A stretch of 64,000 bases of DNA, taken from NCBI GenBank assembly GCA_000469685.2, contig LS997565.1:11290505-11354504 (forward strand), written 5' to 3'. The notes beneath the pieces are model-generated. The model worked only from the letters and a program-made list of their open reading frames with translations. It was not told the DNA's origin and did no database searches. Positions within the stretch are counted from its first letter, which is position 1, and each line of letters starts with the position of its first letter. Positions 13,368-23,326 of the stretch are shown here, one piece after another. This stretch comes from Haemonchus contortus. Its lineage: Eukaryota > Nematoda > Chromadorea > Rhabditida > Trichostrongylidae. A program made the translations under genes and the position numbers.

Positions 13368-16300
13368 GTAATTGAGAGGTTTCGCTACACATGAATTGAA
13401 AAACCTACTTCCCACCGAAAATGCACAGCAAACGAAGTTTACCACCGGCTTTAACGGTGACTTCCTTCGGGCTCGTATACAGTTTATGCACGGGTACTGT
13501 AGGATCTCCTGAAAAAGGATATCGTGCCACATCTTCACTTTGTCCGAATTTTATCTCATGTTACGTATTGTAGTTATATGAATCCCCAGATTCGATTCAG
13601 AGCATTGAAAAACCCGCAGCTACCAGGGGTCGGCTCACCTCAGCTGTTAACTGAATTAAGGAACACCCAGAAATCTTTTGGTTCAATCCATTCCGTTTCT
13701 GAGATGTGCCTCACTTTCGATTTCATTCAGAATCGCATTGGTCTTCTCTTTTCCGAAGAAAGAGAAGGCTCGGTTGGTCTGGGCGAATATCTATCCGAAG
13801 TTCGATCTCATGGCTATGAGTGTATGATAGCGCGCTACTTGCTACTAGACCACATTTTTCGCATTACCATTAATCCGTGGGATCGAGCTTCGGATGATGG
13901 ATGTTTATCGGGAGCTCTCATGGCAACTGTTAGCGTTTGCATGAAAACTGAAATGGTAGTTTTGCCATAACTGTAGAGTAAGTTTAGTTGGGCGGAAATG
14001 GTCATTGGGAGTGGCGAAACTGGCTGTAAAGTTTTCATACAAACGTTTACAGCTGCAATGCCAGCTCCCGATGAACCTGGGCACAATAGTTTGACCTTCC
14101 AACCATCTCAACTGGTGAAGGAAGACGTCCGGCTTCACCTCCGACTGCTAGCTGATCCTATTACCTTCATGATGCTAGTTTTCCCTCTCTCTGGGTAATT
14201 GTCTGGAGGATAAACGTCTTAGTGTTGAAGAAAGGCATCTACACCCTTCAATCTCTGAAGAAAGCACATTTTCCATAATGGCCATAGCTGGCCTATAAGC
14301 TCAATAGCAACCTCATGGGCAACCACTAGAATCTGTACTAGTCGTACTAGGAAAGCGAGTAAATGGGTGTAGGGCAAGTATAGAAAACAGTTAATGAAGT
14401 AGCGAAGATGCGAAAAACATCCGGTTCTTCCACCAAACTTCATTTCCGCTGCCTTCTCCGTACGTTAATTTACGCCTCAGGAAGCCTCAGGAACCTGAGC
14501 ATCAAGCAAACATGATGAACAGATGGTCAGCGCCAGCCAAAGCAATTTCTCGCGTGGAATCTCCTGAGACACGCAAGTGGCGCTGGAAAACGGGAATAAC
14601 ACCTAAACAGGAACATGGTCCAGTCCACCAAAGCATCATGGCTAGCTTGGCAAAACCTACCGGGTTCGATAAGTTACCAGTTGGATCTACTGGTAGCCTT
14701 TTGAATCTCTGAGAAGCAAACAGCTGACGTCCAGTTTTGGGAGAGTGTCCTTGAGGTTTGCAAGACCTATCGGCTTCCGTTCCTCCCAAGAGTGCTCAGT
14801 AAAAATACCGGAAAAATATCTAACTCTTTATGGGAGCCCGCACCTGCAAAGTACTCTATCTTCTTAGAAACTGAAAATCTTTGCTCAACTCGAGCTTCAT
14901 GTCTACCCATACGTCTTTACGGAAATTATTTTTGTTTATCACTTAATCATGGCTTGGGACGAAGGCTAAACCACTTTGAATGACATTTTTCTCAGATTTT
15001 CGGTTGATTTCTGCAAAAAATTGTTGACTCCCGGACCGAGCTGCTACCGCATTGCATATTTGCACTGCATGAGTTGAATGGCCACCAGTAAGAGGCCATA
15101 TTTTATCGGAGTCGTTTCGAGAGTCGTTCTAAACGCACCAAATGGCTTGCTGATTGATTAAGCAAAAAACCACATAAAACCTCGGCAGCAGCAGCAGAAC
15201 AGAGCTCTTTCCTCGATGAATCAGCAGGGAATTTGGTTTGTTCAATGACCAACAAGTCCACTTTAGGAATAGCTAAATGGGTAGAGCTTTTCCCAGGAGT
15301 CCCCATTTGGGAGATGGGCCTTACTAGTTCACCAAGGATTAGCCGCGCATGTGACTCTTGCTTAACATCGTGGTTTCCTTTGAATGCGCGCTAACAGCTC
15401 AGGCGAGGTAAATAATGCCCTACGTTAGCAGAAATCAAGAGACTTGGGAGAAATGGACGTTCTCGTTGAGTTTGGGAAGTAGAAACGGTAGACGTAGTAG
15501 CGGTTTGATGAAAATGTTTCCAGCAAAATTTCCTGTATTTTGCAATCCCTACAATAGGCTCTTAGTTCCAGGCAGAGACTTTCTCCTGAGGTACACAGAG
15601 CGGAAAGGAGGGACGGGTCCTGACCGTATCCTACCACCGTGGTGTCAGAACACCGTCAATAAATTGTTTTATCGAAAAAATTTGTCTATGCGAGAACGTG
15701 AACACTCAGGTATAGTGTTGGTGCCCGATTAAATCTTGCAAAACATACATACATACGGTAGGCTGATACTGTAGGCAGCATGTGACTGTCTTAGATTAGA
15801 CATTCAGCGAAATTACCGACCTAGTACTTCAGCTAAACCCACCCAAAGCGTCTATAAATGGGAGGTCTATAAAGTCGAGTTCAATTAGATCTCCAGAAAT
15901 TTTCATCCCTGGGCCAGACTCGAACCACTGAGTTCGCTCCTCTGTGCCCGGAGCTCTTACACATTGCGCTACCGAGACCTTGAACCAAAAAAGTCTAAAT
16001 AAAGGGTAAATACAGAGCAGGCAGAAACAGGTAGTAAACATCATAACTATAGATACATGAGCGATCACTTTCCTATCTCCTATCTGAACATATCATTCTC
16101 TACCCCTGACATCCCTCAACGTCGTCTGCCTTCGCTGTATTCCATTTTCTTTCTTTTTTCTTGGTCCCAGAGCCCAAATTTGATGTTCAGTCTATGGCAA
16201 ATTCTTCCTGATGCCACCATCATTTAGGCCATTCAGGGGGTGATTAACTTTTTTCGCAGAAACCATACGTTCGCCATTGCTTTAATTGGACATCGGAAAG

Positions 16301-19300
16301 TTAATTGCGCCTTTTTGAACTTGGCTCTGGTCTCCTGTGGTCAACATCACCAATGCGAATCAAGAGATCCGGCCAAAAATCAGCGGTTATTTGGAAATAG
16401 TATCACCGGTTATCTGAAAAAGTAATTGGCTGATGGTTTTTTCCTTCTTGATAGCTCATTTCAAGCATCTTGTCACCTTGGAAGATCTATTTATGGAACA
16501 TAATATAACCAATAAATCCCGATGGAATGTACTTGGGATTTGTACTTGCCCGTAAATGTCCCACCTGCATCAATTACAACTACAAATACTAGAAGCGCCT
16601 GCCAGATCAGCCGCAAGCAACTTTCCCCGTAAGCCAAACGAAGATTTTTGTTTGTAAACAAAATGACTGCTTTCCAAGTGTCAAGCAAACACCGTAATCG
16701 AATAACCGGTAACGACGTCATGAAAAACAATGCTAAAAGATTTCCTGAGGGTCTATGTGGCAGTCAGATCATCAACGAATTTAGTGTTCCCATAAATGGA
16801 ATTAATGGGCACGGCCACGTGCTGCCGATCTTTATACCAACTGCCGGTAGGCCCGTTTATAGTTCCTACGGTCGCACGCGATTTTGTAATCACCTATTGC
16901 TTGGTTAGAGAAATAGGTAGATTAATGACCGTATGGGACCTTCAAACATCGAATCGCTTTTGAATGAGCTCTACACAGCACTGAGCTTTGACGGAGCTAC
17001 AAATACTCGGTCGAACCTAGGTAAGACCTAAATGCGAGGCCTGATCCATAACGACGTTTACCGAGACGTTCTCCCACCCCGAAGCTGATCTGGCCCATTG
17101 TGGACCCAGTGTGTACCCAAGCTTTACAGGAAATGGCGAAAACAAAATTTCTCAATAGGAAAGAGAACGAACCTTCCCTAGGAATGACCTCCAGCTGGAC
17201 ATGGTCGCCGGATCGGTATTCGCCATGCAGGACGGGAGAGCCAGCAGCACATTCATAAACGAGATTCTGCAAGAATTCCTTCACTACATGATCAGTAAAT
17301 AAACAAGTAAACAAATAAACAACGAAATTTCGAACGACTGACTGGTCGTCCATCGTGCATCTCCACTGCGCTAAATTGCAGTTTACCATCCCCATCTACA
17401 GTGATGTGCTTCCGTCGGATGGTCTCAATCACTGATCCCTGCTCGGTGTCCCTAAAAAAGCTCCCAACCGGGTCATTATATTATAAATTGATGGATATCC
17501 AATGAGTCAGCTTGGAATTTGAATATTTCTCGCTGACGTGGGATGTTGATGTGAAAGCTGATCGAATTAGCAAGGGTAATGCATATCGGGACTCAATTAC
17601 CCACTTTGGCAATGAGGACGGTGGGATAGCTAGACACCAACAACAAAGGTCTAGCCTTTACCCAAGGAACTCCTAGTTGAAAGTGTTACCTGTATAGCCA
17701 GAACAAGGTTGGTGGCGGTGTACCCCTGGGGGCTTTGCAGTCGATCGTCAGCGATTCGCCTTCCATCACTTGAATCCTCCTTACCGGTCGTGGAGGGAAA
17801 TGTTCCAGCTCTAAATGGACAAGTTTTATTTCCTAATTTTTAGTTGATTTTTTTATGTTTTCTCCAGTGGGAGGGGAATGGTGTGATCGGTGACATTGTC
17901 GGAGTACGCCATGCATTCAATTTCTATCTCAATCGTGTAGGTGACAGAATATGTTCTGCGTGTACCACAACCCGGCCAAGGGGTCCTGCTGTGACTTCTT
18001 CCCTTACCTTCCCATCCCTTGCCTCCCACTTTTCCTCTCCCATAGCCAAGGCAGCCATAAATCTTTCTCTACGAAAGGGAGCAGGATACGGCTTTGTACT
18101 TTCCTTACTTTGCAAGTGCTAAGTAGTGCCCATTGCATTTGCACCTTCCAAGTTTTTCACCCCATTCTGCCCTCAGTAAATAGTAGTTACCCCGAATGTA
18201 CTCCATAAGTAGATCCCAGTAGCCTTGATATAGTTGTCTTCGAAACTCTGGGAATGCATTTTAGCGCAGCAAGTGTGCGTATTCCCACGGGACTCACCCA
18301 TCGTCACACAAGCAGCGCCCCGAAGATCTCCTCATCTAATCAAAGTGTTTTTCCTGTCCTCACCCCCTTTCATCGAACTCTCCCCTGCCCTCATTACGAA
18401 ATCTGTAGCCGACCGACCTCTCCTGGCGCGACATCCTCCGATGGGGTAACTCAGAACTCTTACGAGCCAATGAAAAACTTAAGAGGATCGGCTATCGGCT
18501 CATTGAAATTGCCGACAGTTATTGATGTGCGAACGGGGAGAAGCCAGCTATTTTCTTCGAACATCTGGTGGTACCGGCCGTACACCTTACCCCCTCAATA
18601 AAATTACGTCATCAGGCCACGGTCACTGCATACATAGCTCGGATCATCTGGGGATCCGGGTAATTAGGGAACAGAGGAATCGGTGGGTGGTTCTAACTGC
18701 TACCTGGATGACTTCATGAATATGCAAGCCATGACATAGATTATTTGTGGCTGGTGCTTGTTTATGGTATCTAAACAAAATTCTCTCACTCGGTAACGAA
18801 CCTAATGGCCCATCTGTTCGGAAAATGGGTATTTTTCTCGAATGCTGCTCTACCAAGGATGGTAGAACTCCGAGCATGAGTATGTGCCCTTCGGGTATGC
18901 CACTCACAGTGAGTCCATTCATGGCGAATCAGGCAATGCTTTTTGCGTGGCTTCATATCCTTTCGCATTACTGAGTACACCAGAAATAACTTGGGTAAGT
19001 ATGCTAATGTGGGCAATGATGCGAAAAGGGCTTAGATGAAGGCGGTTTCTGTAGAGAACTACTCCCTGAGACTTCTCGGAAGCTTTTGACCAAATGGGCA
19101 TACCCATTTTCTGCCAAAGCTGAATGGAAGTCTGAATTAGGGTTAGTGGCAAGAACCATCATGGTTAACGGAATTCCTCTTTTTTTCTGTGTCTGAGTCT
19201 CCATTTGGAGCTGAAGCCTAATGAAATGGGACCTGCGTCATCTCCAGAAGGAGCCATCACGAGCTCAAGTGCTCAGGTTATATGAATATGACAAAGGGAT

Positions 19301-21427
19301 ATGACTTAAAAAGAAGGCAAGAATAGACAATAACCTCCTTCTATCCCCATTTGTCTGTCTACTTCAAGATGGGCCGTTCCTCATGTCACGGTAAGCGATC
19401 CGCCAGTCTATTCGTGCCAGCCCCTTGGAACCATATCGGATCGCCCTTAAGCAGCAACCAAGGATGCGTCCAATTTTCTCGCTCGGCGAGGGCGTCGAAA
19501 AGTCAATTCGGTCGCGAGGCCAAGATTTCGCCGAAAGGAAATGTGCTGTGTTCGAATGTAATTAAATAAAGGTCTGGGGCGTCGAGAATTGAGGGGCATT
19601 ACGCTCCCCGTCATTTTACTGCGCGTTTAGGTGCCACCCATAAACAGATTTCATTGCGCATAGAACAAACTCCCGACACATTATGGAAAATAGTTCCCCA
19701 TTGAAAGGATGTACAGATCGGGTGGAATCTTGAAAAAGTGAAAGAAGTCGATGCGTAGGGGAAGTGATAGCGCAGTAGTTGGAGACGTCAGAGTGACAGA
19801 CACCACTTCTAAAGATCGAACCTCGCCTCGGACATTGATATCTACCCTGCCTTAAAATATCTTTACTGCTACCGACTCTGCTAGGGAGTATCAAAGCTTG
19901 ACCTTCGACAATGATAGGCTTACTCTACCGTCATTCCCTTCATTATCACATTTCACTATAGAATATTATCACACATTACAATCCATTATCATTCCCACAG
20001 AATATGGAATGGGTAACAAAGAATGTACCGATCATTCCTACTAGCTACTTTATTGGAGAATAACTGTCTCTTTTCAACGGAATGACTCTTCTGTCCCCTC
20101 TGGAACCCCATAACCTGCTAGGCTGAAGTTCGTTCTCCATAAGGTCATGAAGCTGAGCGGTTTGCCCTTTACTCGTCGTCCTTTTCCGTCTAATTCCAAA
20201 GGTAAATAAGACCCCTGCCGATTACTACCTCTCAACTACAATCAGAGTTGTTAAGAGGGCTTCAGGGACTTAACGTGGAAATTGATGTCTACGGGGTAGA
20301 TCGGCTTCATTTAATAGGGAGGTACCTACAGCCTAGACCTCCACTGATCATAGCCTTGCCTCCTCAGTAGGACTTCAACTGGTCGAGTGACCATATATTT
20401 ACGGAAGAAGATATCATAGATGTGAGGTGAGATCCAGGGAAAGGGAAACTAGGTTGAAAAGGGCAAAGGGAGGTGAACTAAGGGTAAGGATCACGAAAAA
20501 TAGCACCTTAACTGAAACAATGGTTCATGCCAAAAGCCAATTCAAACTGGTTATCGATCGAAAAATCTTACTTGGGTTATGGGAATGAATACTACCTTCA
20601 GACTCGATTCCAATGGGAGCTTGACTTCGCTCCCAGAATAGCTAGGTGAGGCCCCATTATACGGTGACGTGGCTACTCGTTTCAATACAGCGGCTTCCAG
20701 CCAAACATCCATCCTTTAGTAGAATCTAGAAATTATCGGAAGTGATATGTCACCCCCCTCCCCTTCCCACCCCCTGAAGGCTTAGGCTTACAAAGCAATC
20801 TACAAACGGTTTCAATTGCACGAACTGCTTCAGCCAGAAATCAAGTGTATGGCGCACCCCCGAGGCGTAAAATATTAAGGATCAACATCATATTTCAATG
20901 GGAAATCAGAGGAAAAGATGGAAAAACGAACCTCCTAGCCGTAGATGGACCTTATTTGAGACGGCTGTACCAAAAATATTCGAAACAAAACATTGATAAT
21001 AGCCTTCGTGATGTCGTTTTGGCTTCATAAATTGGATGGTCCCAGATTGGCCAGCTCGAACCCATTCGATATCGCCGCCAATCTCCAGCTGTTCACCATT
21101 TTTATACCAAACAAATCTGAACAAAAGATATGCGAAAATGAATTGGCAGACACCTTTTGATAAGAAAATCAAAGATTACGGTAGAACTCACGATTCTGCA
21201 TTGTCAGACGCTTGACATTTCAATGTAGGCCGAGCATGTGGACTAAGATTCTCTTCAAGTTGATACCATACCTCTTCTGGAGGTTGCACTAGCAATTTTG
21301 GTGGTCCTACAAAGTGCTTGTGATTTCTTTATCCAGTAAAACGAGCAGGTCCAGGTGACTAACCCAGAGTGGCGAACGCATGCGTGAAATCCCTCGCTGT
21401 GCAGGCCAACAGCAGAATCGTCAGCAT
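1799..21427 (-). CDS. L1CAM-family cell adhesion receptor (6 Ig, 5 FNIII, TM), 28 exons visible
   Basis: This encodes a neural-type adhesion receptor of the plasma membrane, probably for axon guidance or maintenance of neuronal position as in sax-7 or lad-2 of C. elegans. Exons read 5' to 3': 21427-21364, 21306-21192, 21116-20932, 17810-17690, 17451-17343, 17266-17173, 13508-13409, 12832-12645, 12540-12406, 12056-11904, 11454-11294, 11233-11113, 11056-10897, 10590-10472, 9387-9254, 9202-9125, 9069-8997, 8829-8670, 7300-7240, 5920-5797, 4983-4865, 4456-4385, 4314-4203, 4109-3981, 3811-3656, 2757-2629, 2545-2360, 1923-1799. They total 3483 nt (1161 codons), with every phase joining and no internal stop. 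Order: signal peptide, Ig1-6, FNIII1-5, TM. No ankyrin-binding FIGQY motif was seen, which leans towards lad-2 over sax-7, but the cytoplasmic end is incomplete, so no symbol is assigned. Introns reach 3.7 kb and carry repeats. Confidence 0.92.
2360..2757 (-). CDS. L1CAM exons 26-27: FNIII domain 5
   Basis: Residues about 1015-1119. Exon 26 (2757-2629) begins PDPPVFFVRNIT and has VDVEWKPSN. Exon 27 (2545-2360) has LTVTGLREGSTYNLIG and ends in the extracellular stalk. The exon 26 donor (GTTCCA) is non-consensus but is the one that preserves phase. Confidence 0.85.
3175..3405. repeat. dispersed repeat, copy 2 (pair with 1010-1255)
   Basis: Direct copy of the repeat at 1010-1255, recognised by GATTCGCCGCATGCGGC at the left, GATGCGATTATTA in the middle and TTCTACTGCACCACAC at the right. 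It lies in the intron between FNIII4 and FNIII5 of the L1CAM gene. Confidence 0.6.
3656..4109 (-). CDS. L1CAM exons 24-25: FNIII domain 4
   Basis: Residues about 920-1014. Exon 24 (4109-3981) has LTLWEPPKHPNGILRGY, an unmistakable L1 FNIII motif. Exon 25 (3811-3656) has YRVSVWGETSAGEG. Both exons are flanked in phase 1, so the domain could be skipped without a frameshift. No long open frame marks it; it was found from the splice signals and the WEPP-PNG motif. Confidence 0.87.
4203..4983 (-). CDS. L1CAM exons 21-23: FNIII domain 3
   Basis: Residues about 819-919. Exon 21 (4983-4865) has VSFKWEPVDESSVNG. Exon 22 (4456-4385) starts with IEFW after the spliced GYE, giving the C' strand. Exon 23 (4314-4203) has NYTAVIRTKNRRYG and ends in TPEG, the usual linker to the next L1 FNIII repeat. 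Confidence 0.9.
5797..8829 (-). CDS. L1CAM exons 18-20: FNIII domain 2
   Basis: Residues about 704-818. Exon 18 (8829-8670) contains NPKGVRVEGTEP and VVYWKPMEK, then WNAPHLQYLV, a strongly L1-specific motif. Exon 19 (7300-7240) continues the domain with TAWTEFVVED. Exon 20 (5920-5797) has QVQVRAVNAIGPS. The 1.4-kb introns contain a TIR element (7606-8221) and AT-rich sequence. Confidence 0.92.
7606..8221. repeat. TIR element of the GGCACAGTTCACG family, about 0.6 kb, non-autonomous
   Basis: Left end AAGGCACAGTTCACGGTG and right end CAGTGAACTGTACCTTTA are imperfect inverted copies. No transposase ORF lies between them. It sits in the L1CAM intron between exons 18 and 19. Confidence 0.7.
8997..9387 (-). 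CDS. L1CAM exons 15-17: FNIII domain 1
   Basis: Residues about 609-703. Exon 15 (9387-9254) has AVIKWKAAEDHGDDI and YTVEMET. Exon 16 (9202-9125) continues the middle strands to LTPW. Exon 17 (9069-8997) has YTFRVVAENSHGRS, the classic FNIII F and G strand sequence. The two short introns are each under 60 bases. Confidence 0.92.
10472..11056 (-). CDS. L1CAM exons 13-14: Ig domain 6
   Basis: Residues about 516-608. Exon 13 (11056-10897) has AELHCEAIADP and YKWTINGEII. Exon 14 (10590-10472) has GMIDCAAITEVD. The usual Asp-x-Gly-x-Tyr motif before the second cysteine has become HSGMIDC, a divergence also seen in last Ig domains of the L1 family. Confidence 0.88.
11113..11454 (-). CDS. L1CAM exons 11-12: Ig domain 5
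   Basis: Residues about 422-515. Exon 11 (11454-11294) has SVSLNCDVVAAPDP and VVRWVDADD. Exon 12 (11233-11113) has TFIIHDLSSADEG and YYCNVSN. The short 60-base intron has a GTCTGA donor and a TTTCAG acceptor. Confidence 0.9.
11904..12540 (-). CDS. L1CAM exons 9-10: Ig domain 4
   Basis: Residues about 326-421. Exon 9 (12540-12406) has LECLASGQPPP and VKWSMNGKPL. Exon 10 (12056-11904) has LRLSSLNHDLDTG followed by YQCNASN. The intron between them is filled by a GC-rich fold-back repeat (about 12102-12345). Confidence 0.9.
12102..12345. repeat. GC-rich fold-back repeat in an L1CAM intron
   Basis: The left arm at about 12102-12180 (ACGAACGTGCGTCCGAGG onward) is an inverted copy of the right arm ending at about 12345. 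The arms share the unusual core GCGCGCGGCAAATTGCGCG. It fills the intron between exons 9 and 10. Confidence 0.75.
12645..13508 (-). CDS. L1CAM exons 7-8: Ig domain 3
   Basis: Residues about 230-325. Exon 7 (13508-13409) carries RLLCIFGG. Exon 8 (12832-12645) carries PEIFWSKLDG and the EDAGHYECRSAN Ig signature. The exon 8 acceptor (GCATTATAG) is weaker than its neighbours, but it is the only one that keeps both phase and the conserved Pro-x-Pro before the tryptophan. The intron between them contains the AAT microsatellite. Confidence 0.88.
13239..13373. repeat. (AAT)n microsatellite
   Basis: About 135 bases of AAT units with scattered GAT, AGT and AAC variants, in the intron between the two exons of Ig domain 3. 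The open frames across it are repeat artefacts. Confidence 0.97.
13565..13860 (-). repeat. SINE-like repeat with tRNA-like end
   Basis: The right end (TTCGATCTCATGGCTATGAG, then GCGCGCTACTTGCTAC) matches in layout the tRNA-derived ends of the other SINE-like copies in this window. It is intronic and non-coding. Confidence 0.45.
13900..14090. repeat. fold-back repeat
   Basis: GGGAGCTCTCATGGCAAC at about 13909 and the inverted GCAATGCCAGCTCCC near 14056, with GCGTTTGCATGAAAACT facing AGTTTTCATACAAACG. The arms surround a loop of about 60 bases. It lies in the 3.7-kb L1CAM intron 6. Confidence 0.6.
14090..17172. other. intron 6 of the L1CAM gene: no gene recognised
   Basis: Only short unrelated open frames lie here, none with splice-flanked domain sequence. 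A tRNA-like segment on the minus strand (about 15900-15985, with a GGTTCGAGTCT B-box) is best read as a SINE head. The remainder shows no recognisable feature. Confidence 0.6.
17173..17810 (-). CDS. L1CAM exons 4-6: Ig domain 2
   Basis: Residues about 122-229. Exon 4 (17810-17690) has LTIDCKAPRGTPPP and the FWLYR tryptophan. Exon 5 (17451-17343) has the KLQFSAVEMHDG strand. Exon 6 (17266-17173) has the second cysteine (LVYECAAG). Phases 1, 2, 0 and 1 join across the four junctions. The flanking introns are long (3.1 and 3.7 kb) and hold repeats only. Confidence 0.9.
17811..20931. other. intron 3 of the L1CAM gene: no gene recognised
   Basis: About 3.1 kb between the exons of Ig1 and Ig2. Several open frames of 60-115 codons occur on both strands, but they overlap each other, lack domain signatures and have no consistent splice context. 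Confidence 0.6.
20932..21306 (-). CDS. L1CAM exons 2-3: Ig domain 1
   Basis: Residues about 22-121. Exon 2 (21306-21192) carries the first Ig cysteine (TLKCQA). Exon 3 (21116-20932) carries the core Trp (FVWYKNGEQL) and the second cysteine in EGYYQCFVSN. The split in the middle of the domain, at phase 2, recurs in several Ig domains of this gene and is typical of L1 genes. Confidence 0.9.
21364..21427 (-). CDS. L1CAM exon 1: start codon and signal peptide
   Basis: The ATG is at 21427-21425. It opens a 21-codon hydrophobic leader beginning MLTILLLAC, then splices at a GTTAGT donor with one base carried over. An earlier ATG five bases upstream is in another frame and stops after three codons. 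The coding part is preceded by 12 bases and then a strong TTTTCAG acceptor, so the leader exon starts either by cis-splicing or by spliced-leader trans-splicing. Confidence 0.85.
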
Positions 21428-21439
21428 CTCATCTGGGAT

Positions 21440-21447
21440 CTGAAAAG
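21440..21447 (-). promoter_or_regulatory. splice acceptor 12 bases before the L1CAM start codon
   Basis: CTTTTCAG on the minus strand, the full nematode acceptor consensus, lies just upstream of the start codon. It could accept a spliced leader or an upstream non-coding exon; the sequence alone does not say which. Confidence 0.5.
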
Positions 21448-22434
21448 AACCCACACAAGTTATCATGCAGCCAATGATTTATTGACGGAATGTCCAAAGA
21501 GTTACGAGCGGTCACCTTACTATCTAAAAACTAGGAGAAAAATAACTGGAGCAGGCTGTTGGCAATATATCGTCGAGGCAGAGTAGTTCAAAGCTGCTGA
21601 GAATCTTCTTACTACATTGTCGTCCCGTCTGGGTAATCCAAAGACACGTGCAAGGGTGCGAAAACCAGAAATTACCTTGGGAGGAGGATAGGAGAAGGGG
21701 TTGGGGAAGGCGAGGGGGGAGAGAGAGAGAGAGAGGAATCGGTCAGGGCGGACCTTCATCTGCAAGATCACCAATCCCGGACTTTCTTTCACAGTTACAT
21801 TACCAGCATGGCAGCATTACAAGTCTAAAATCTCTGTAAGTAATCAAAACTTTTCTTTGATTCTCCAAGTAGCCTCCTATTCCTAGTAGGCAAGGTGCCA
21901 ACTGAATTCCTGGAGGTTAGCTTGGTGCATTACCATTCCCTACGAAAGACCGGGGTGCTTGAGGGCTGTTCACAGGACTGCTCTTTGATGAACATCCTAC
22001 CAATGGGTAGAAAAACAAGATTACAAAACTCTTTCGTTCGGAAAGACCTTTTTCCCATTCTCATTCGACAGAGAGGGTCGACCCACCAGAAAAACCCCCC
22101 AATCATCAAGATTAGTCAGCAGAACGCGTTATTCATCAATCAATTCATTCGTTCATCCATCCATCACACTTTCCGGTTCCTTCTCTTTCTTTTTCTCTTT
22201 TTACTCAACCGATCAGAGGCCATACTATATACTTCCATCTGAAAACGCTCAAGTTATGACTGGGTTATGACTGCTTAACTGCAGCAGCTGATTTCGCTTG
22301 TACGGAAGCGAACGCTATAAGAAAAGCATAAACGCTGTAGGGTAGCGTTCATTACGAGCTCGGTTATTGATATCGAATCATTTTACGGCCACGAAGGTCA
22401 GCTAGTAAATAATTGATAAGTTATTAGTTAATTA

Positions 22435-23326
22435 TTGGGTTGTAACATAAGTTCGTAGAGTTTTTTCACAGAGATTTATTTTACCAAAAAACAATAATTA
22501 TAATAATAAATTAATCAATGATGTATCTTCCTGTTACTGTTTGCGACCTCCTCCAATCTCTCGACCAATTTGTTGATGCCGTTTCGCCAAAAATCGGACG
22601 GTCTGGTGTCGAAGAAGTTGTTGAGCCAGTTTTCAAGAACCTCTTCGCCATCGAAGGTAACACTCCTCATTTGGTTTGACAGAGAGCGGAAAGGTGGTAG
22701 TCGGTAGGTGCAAGACCCGGAGAGTACGGTGGATGCTGAAGAACCTCTCATTCAAGCTTTTGGAGTGCTGTTTTGACGACTTGGGCATTATGGGGCCTGG
22801 CGTTGTCGTAGAGCAAGATGACTTCACCTTGCCTATCGGGTCTTTTCAGCCGAATAGCCACACTAACACGGTTTAGCTGGGCAATGTAGACCTCCTTGTT
22901 GACAGTAGCATTTCGTTCGAGCATTTCCCAGTGCACCGTTCCTTTCCAGTCTCACCAAACGCAAATCATGACCTATTTTGAGTGAAGATCTTGCTTGACT
23001 CTCGGCTTCGGTGCCTCTCCTGGGGCCACCCAGAGACACACCTAGGACACCTTCCTCGTACACATTGCATATGTCCCGAGCGGCTTCGTCTGCTTATTGA
23101 CCTCGATGAAAAGCAGATGTCGAAAATGCTGATTTTCTCCTCCTGGACATTCCAATTCTGGGCCAGAAAAAAGACGTAAAACTAAACTATCCAAAAAACG
23201 AATAAAACTATTTTACAGAGGAGAAAGAGCTCTTTCGAATGAATATATACACTTCGCCAAAAAACAAAGCGAATCGTTGTAAAATGACCCTAACACAAAA
23301 CTCTACGAACTTATGTTACAACCCAA
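22435..23326 (-). mobile_element. degenerate mariner-type transposon 1 (892 bp)
   Basis: Inverted termini TTGGGTTGTAACATAAG and CTTATGTTACAACCCAA are flanked by the TA duplication expected of Tc1/mariner elements. The minus-strand frames near 22520-22936 preserve the mariner catalytic context ILLYDNARPHNAQ and, past a frameshift, FRSLSNQMR. The length is about 400 bp short of an intact mariner, and the N-terminal region is decayed, so it cannot encode an active transposase. Confidence 0.92.

Noticed and set aside
13144..13538. Poly-Leu and poly-Tyr frames on the minus strand
   Set aside because: They are translations of the AAT microsatellite inside an L1CAM intron.
15900..15985. tRNA-like sequence on the minus strand with a good B box
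   Set aside because: The acceptor stem does not pair and the context resembles other SINE heads, so no functional tRNA is called.
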